Shown here piece after piece: positions 60,060 to 64,000 of a stretch of DNA of 64,000 nt. The stretch is taken from the NCBI RefSeq assembly GCF_022539665.2, contig NC_081332.1, positions 2,389,884-2,453,883 on the forward strand, written 5' to 3'. The notes under the pieces are model-generated. The model ran no database searches. It was not told where the DNA came from and saw only the letters and a program-made list of their open reading frames with translations. A program made the position numbers and the translations under genes. How positions within the stretch are numbered: position 1 is the stretch's first letter; each line of letters starts with the position of its first letter. This DNA is from Daphnia carinata (taxonomy: Eukaryota > Arthropoda > Branchiopoda > Diplostraca > Daphniidae).

Positions 60060-62371
60060 TCTAGGAGGAACAGCCACGAGTTTCACTTGCCTGATTCCGT
60101 GACGCGCATCATAACCAAATAACGGTCGTATTGGTCGTAATGACGTTCGCCCGAGGCGTCCAGCAAGAGAACTCGAGCTTGCGTGTGAGCCGGATCACGG
60201 GCTGCTTTCAACTTGATGTGTTTGGTAATATCCCACCTGAGGCGTTAAACAAACCACATCATTAGCGGAGCCGAGTAGTTGAGGCACGTCCACCTCCCGT
60301 CGCAAGGATAAAAATCATCAATCAATTCATAATGAAAAAAACATTTTCTTTTACCTCCAGTTGGATCGGTAGGCGCACTGGGAACATTCAAACGGTTTCG
60401 TATTCGTATGGCCGACCATGTGGACGTGAAAACGACTGGCCGTCGTCGCCCAGAAAGAGCACTGAGGGCAACGGTAGACTCGACGGACGGTCGAACGATC
60501 CATGGACAAAGAGCCCGCGGCCGGAGCTCCGGCCCCACCCGTGACGGCCCCAATGCCCGGGGCCGTTTCGATGCCCACCAGACTGGCTTCGGAAACGTCG
60601 CTTCCGGCAACGGAAGAGGGCCGCTTGTTCTCTTCCTCCTCCATCATCATCATCATCATCATGGCGTCCGTCTCGGATTCCGTGTTGGACTCTTCCTCGG
60701 CGGCCGATTGGTTCCAGACGAACACCTTGTTCTCCATGGGGTGAGGAGGCGGGGCCGCGGGTGCCGCTGCCGCCTCCTCGCTCTCGTGGCCGGCAGCTTG
60801 CAAGGCTCTGGGACATTGTTTCAAGTGGGAAAGCAGGTCGGCCCTCGTCTTGCACCGCTGGCGACAATGCTGACACCTGGACGACCACGATATGCTGGCG
60901 GGCACGGCGCTGGCCGTCGACGGGGGGATCTCTTCCGCGCGGACGGATTCATTGTTGCCGGCCAATTTCTGGGCCAGCTGATCGAGAAAGCCGCTCTTCC
61001 TTTTACGTGTCTCATCGGCGCATTTCTGATTTTTGGCCAGCAAGCCGACCGCTTCCAGGATGGACGAAGAGCTGGCCTCTTCGTCCCATTCACGGACGGG
61101 AATTTGCGGAATTTTCAATATGGTAGGGGAGGGAGACGTGGGCGGCTGGGCCGTCTGGCCGATCGGGATCAAATTGGGGATGGGCCTGGCGGCCGTTTTC
61201 TTGGGTGGAACTAATTCCGGAAGAGGAACGGACAAACTGTAATTGACGGGCGAAACTTGGCTGCCACTCGTTTTCGTTTCTCCGTTGGTCTTGCACTGCT
61301 GACGGACCAACTCGGCTTCCCAGGGGCTCTTAAAATTAATGCACTGGGCACGACTGCGGGCGTAAAGGCGTCCGTTCTTTTGAGCCACACCGTCCGGATG
61401 GAGGAAGCCGAAATCCTCTAGATCCGTTTTAGACGAACTGGCCGGCTCTTCCACCTCGTCTCGATCACCACCGGCTTCATCTCCGTCCTCTTCCTCGTCT
61501 TCCTCTTCGTCCGCAACGCCCTGGCGGGCGCTCTGCTCCATCCTCTCCAGTCTCAACAGCTCCGCTTCATCCGCATCCATGGCCGTTTCAGCCGGATTGA
61601 CTTCGTTGAGCTGGTCGGAGGCTCCCACCTTATTCCGGCGACGTGCCGATCTGGCCTTGTCCGGACTGAGATGATGATTTTGTATGTGGACAGTCAGCGA
61701 TTGCTTGATGTGGGCAGTGAAATTGCATAAGGAACACTGGTACATTCCTCCGCCCATATGATTCTTCAAATGTCTGTCCAGGTTCCACTTGTAGGGCGTC
61801 CGGAATTCGCACAAGTCACATTTAATCATGGGCATCGAATGATACTTGACGTGTTTGGTGTAACGAGCCTTAACGTGCGTGACGTAATTGCATTTAACGC
61901 ACCTGAAGAACTAAGGAGAAAACAAAAAAAATGGCGGACTGTACGATAATTCATTAACGTTTTTAACGAATTGAAAGGCAAACAAAAGGTCTGCTTTTTT
62001 TTTTTTACCTTTTTCTTGAGATGTGTTAGCCGTTCGTGACGTTGTAAGGTGACTCTCGATCGAGTGGTAAAGTCGCATACGGAGCACTTGAAATCCCCAC
62101 CGGCCGTGATGGGTAGTGGCGCCGACTGGCGGCCACTGCTTCCATCACTCAATTTGCTGCTTCGGTGGTGGCTGTGATTACTACCAGCAGCAGCAGCGGC
62201 TGCTGCGTCATCCTCTTCATCCATCATCAAAGCTTCTTCGGCTTCAAATTCTTCCATGTCTTCCATATCTTCTTCGGCCATGGCGTCGTCATCATCTGAT
62301 TGGCGGTCGCCGACAGGTGGATGGTTGTTGTTTCCCTGGCTCTTGTAACTGGATGGCACCGGTGGCGCCAT
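55560..62371 (-). CDS. large multi-C2H2 zinc-finger protein (about 24 fingers)
   Basis: Probable nuclear DNA-binding regulator. Exons (minus): 62371-62009, 61910-60355, 60236-60091, 60000-59604, 59422-59314, 59034-58792, 58576-58399, 58308-58149, 58059-57975, 57899-56772, 56696-55560; frame-consistent, about 1,833 residues. About 24 C2H2-type fingers, e.g. FKCSVCDFTTRSRVTLQRH, IKCDLCEFRTPYKWNLDRH, YRCDRCDYAVKYYANFLQH; one is C2HC (near CKTRADLLSHLKQC). Fingers form an N-terminal group, a spaced middle group and C-terminal pairs and triplets, separated by acidic and Ser/Pro/Ala-rich linkers. AIDLTSR resembles a CtBP-binding motif. Several introns cut through fingers. Two introns begin with GC (after 60091 and 57975). 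The acceptor before 59034 is the weakest call. Layout recalls REST/charlatan-type repressors, but orthology is unproven. A non-coding 5' exon is likely, since ATATAG precedes the ATG. Confidence 0.88.
58071..58099. repeat. A29 homopolymer (poly-T on the sense strand)
   Basis: Acts as an extreme polypyrimidine tract about 11 bases before the acceptor of the exon starting at 58059. Confidence 0.9.
58317..58348. repeat. T homopolymer (poly-A on the sense strand) abutting a 3' splice site
   Basis: About 31 T on the plus strand lie in the 90-bp zinc-finger intron 58309-58398. On the sense strand this is a long poly-A tract ending ten bases before the CAG acceptor. Confidence 0.85.
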
Positions 62372-62609
62372 CTATATCCAAACCCAACCAGAGTATGAGA
62401 GAGAGAGACAGAGACATTGCAATACAGACAACATAACTTTGTTTTCATAATAATAAATTCAACATGTACAACTGATAGACGCAGGTCTCTCTCTCTCTCC
62501 CCCCCCCTCTCCCCGTCTTGAGAGGCAAAAAAAAAAAAAAGAGATAAGAACATCTTATCAGAATAAAGGAGGAGGAAGTCGGGGAAAGAGAAAAGAAAAA
62601 GAGAACGGG

Positions 62610-62640
<31 letters not shown>

Positions 62641-64000
62641 AAGAAAATAATGAAGAGTTTACAATTCGGGAGCACGTTCTGAACGGGAACGCAACTGGTG
62701 GTGATTGTTAAACCATCGACATCTTATCGGTTCAGATCACGCACCTCAATCAAGGTCGGCGTCAGCTTTGTTCAAAAAAAAAAATAATAATAATAATAAT
62801 AAATGATTATTATTATGATTCCCCCTCCCCCCCCCCCCGTTGAATCACGCGTTGAGAGGACGTAATGCCTTTGCTATCTCTTTTCACTTTTAGGTTTTTG
62901 TTTGCACCTTCGGATGGCCTTTGTTTCTGCTGCAAAAGTCTTATCGCGTCTCTCTCTCTCTCTCTCGTGTGTGTATGCGTTCGTTCGACCTGGATCCATT
63001 TATTCCGTTCGTCGTTCAAGAAAAAAAAAAAAAGGGAAAGAGAGTTAAGCAAGTCTGAGAGAGTTTTTTTTTTTTTTCTTATCATGTGAAAAACAAGGCA
63101 CGGGCAAAAGATAGGTGCACCGAAGGTGGAGACGTGCTGGTCCATTGCGCTCCCACCTGATGACTCTGCGGCCACCCGAACTGATTACGAAGCCGAGGCA
63201 TTCCACCTCACGTAGTCTTTTGTTTTTCTCTTGTTTTCTCTCTTTGCATTTCGAAATTTTCTTTTCTCTTCAAAGTTTACCTTCTTCCCGTGTTGGACGA
63301 AAGCCAAGTTCCATCAAACTGAGGAAGAGTGTTTAGTTCCAATCGCACGCACGTAAACCAATAGCGCAAAAGGTGAAATGACTCCGATCTGTTGCAATGC
63401 AACACTTCTTGCGTTTCGCCTACAATTCCAACCAATAAACGAGGCCCAGGTATTGGGGCCAAAAGAAAAAAAGAAAAAATAAAAGACGGGGCAACCAGAA
63501 ACCGATTGAAACCGCCGCCTTCCGCTTCTGAGGGCCGCGTCACGTTGCCAACACACACACACATACATACATACACAGAGAGAGAGAGAGAGGCCCCAAC
63601 AGCCGAACCGACCGAGAGGATGTGTGTGTGTAGGTTTTCTGTAACTAGTCCATCCTACCAAGCTCCCTCTCTCACATTTATCGAAGCAGGAAACCCTCTC
63701 TTTGCTGACTAGTCGCAAAGAGCCGGAGGAATGTGACGAGCAAACATTTTTTAAAAACATTTTTTTTTTCTTTTCTTTCCTAACATTTCGATTTGTTTTT
63801 GTTTCAAATTTAAAAAAAAAAATAATAATCAAAGGGTCATTTTACCTTATTTTTTTTTTTATTTTTTTTTTTTTCAATTGGCCTTTTTTTTTTATTTCGG
63901 GAGGAAGGGGGGGGGTCGTCTGAGAGGAATCTGGATGAAACGATACAACACGAGAGCTCGACTGCAACTAACCTCTCTCCCGCTGGCCTCGTCCAGCTCT
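62372..64000. other. 5' region of the zinc-finger gene; microsatellite-rich
   Basis: Contains a (GA)n tract (about 62616-62641), CT tracts near 62485 and 62951, (AC)n and (ATAC)n near 63552-63575 and many A/T runs. No coding exon is supported. It should include the zinc-finger promoter and any non-coding first exon, which could lie beyond the window. Confidence 0.5.

Noticed and set aside
60408-61214. 268-codon plus-strand ORF
   Set aside because: Antisense shadow of the large zinc-finger exon 61910-60355; its His and Gly runs come from the acidic and Met repeats of the real frame.
1-64000. Transposons, CRISPR arrays, rRNA genes, telomeric repeats, viral insertions
   Set aside because: No transposase, reverse transcriptase, long terminal or terminal inverted repeats, or repeat-spacer pattern was recognised; only simple repeats are present.

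Overview
The window looks like arthropod nuclear DNA, most likely a branchiopod crustacean such as Daphnia. Genes are split by short introns (often 60-90 bp), several promoters combine TATA with an arthropod CAGT initiator, and the gene set includes a beaten path-like axon-guidance protein, an icarapin-like secreted protein, a Rebers-Riddiford cuticle protein and a block of trypsin-like proteases. The species is inferred from content; no marker gene proves it. Long homopolymers and microsatellites fill the intergenic DNA and introns.

Layout. 1-5.6 kb: low-complexity DNA with one weak minus-strand gene start (3753 to 2908). 5.7-9.6 kb: a complete Clock gene (minus, 16 coding exons). 10.6-12.7 kb: TTC5 (plus), head-to-head with Clock. 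12.8-14.0 kb: two unrecognised coding candidates. 19.0-23.6 kb: a two-Ig Beat-family gene (minus) with a 2.7 kb first intron. 23.6-31.0 kb: no gene seen. 31.0-33.3 kb: compact pair TXNDC17 (minus) and USB1 (plus) with a small ORF between. 33.8-36.1 kb: fragments of unidentified minus-strand genes, then an intron-containing tRNA-Ser(GCT). 36.8-38.3 kb: a ZDHHC3/7-type palmitoyltransferase (plus), convergent with the icarapin-like gene (minus, 39.1-40.0 kb). 42.8-43.6 kb: a cuticle protein (plus). 44.8-53.6 kb: four S1A serine protease paralogues with the same six-exon structure and intron phases (-, -, +, -). 55.6-62.4 kb: an 11-exon gene (minus) for a protein of about 1,830 residues with about 24 C2H2 fingers.

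Functionally this is a mixture of housekeeping genes (U6 snRNA processing, disulfide reduction, palmitoylation, tubulin autoregulation), regulators (Clock, the zinc-finger protein), neural wiring (Beat) and a secreted effector block (cuticle protein, icarapin-like protein, proteases). No operon, CRISPR array, rRNA or recognisable transposon was found. Exon boundaries were read by eye from splice signals, reading-frame continuity and remembered family motifs; no search or alignment was run.
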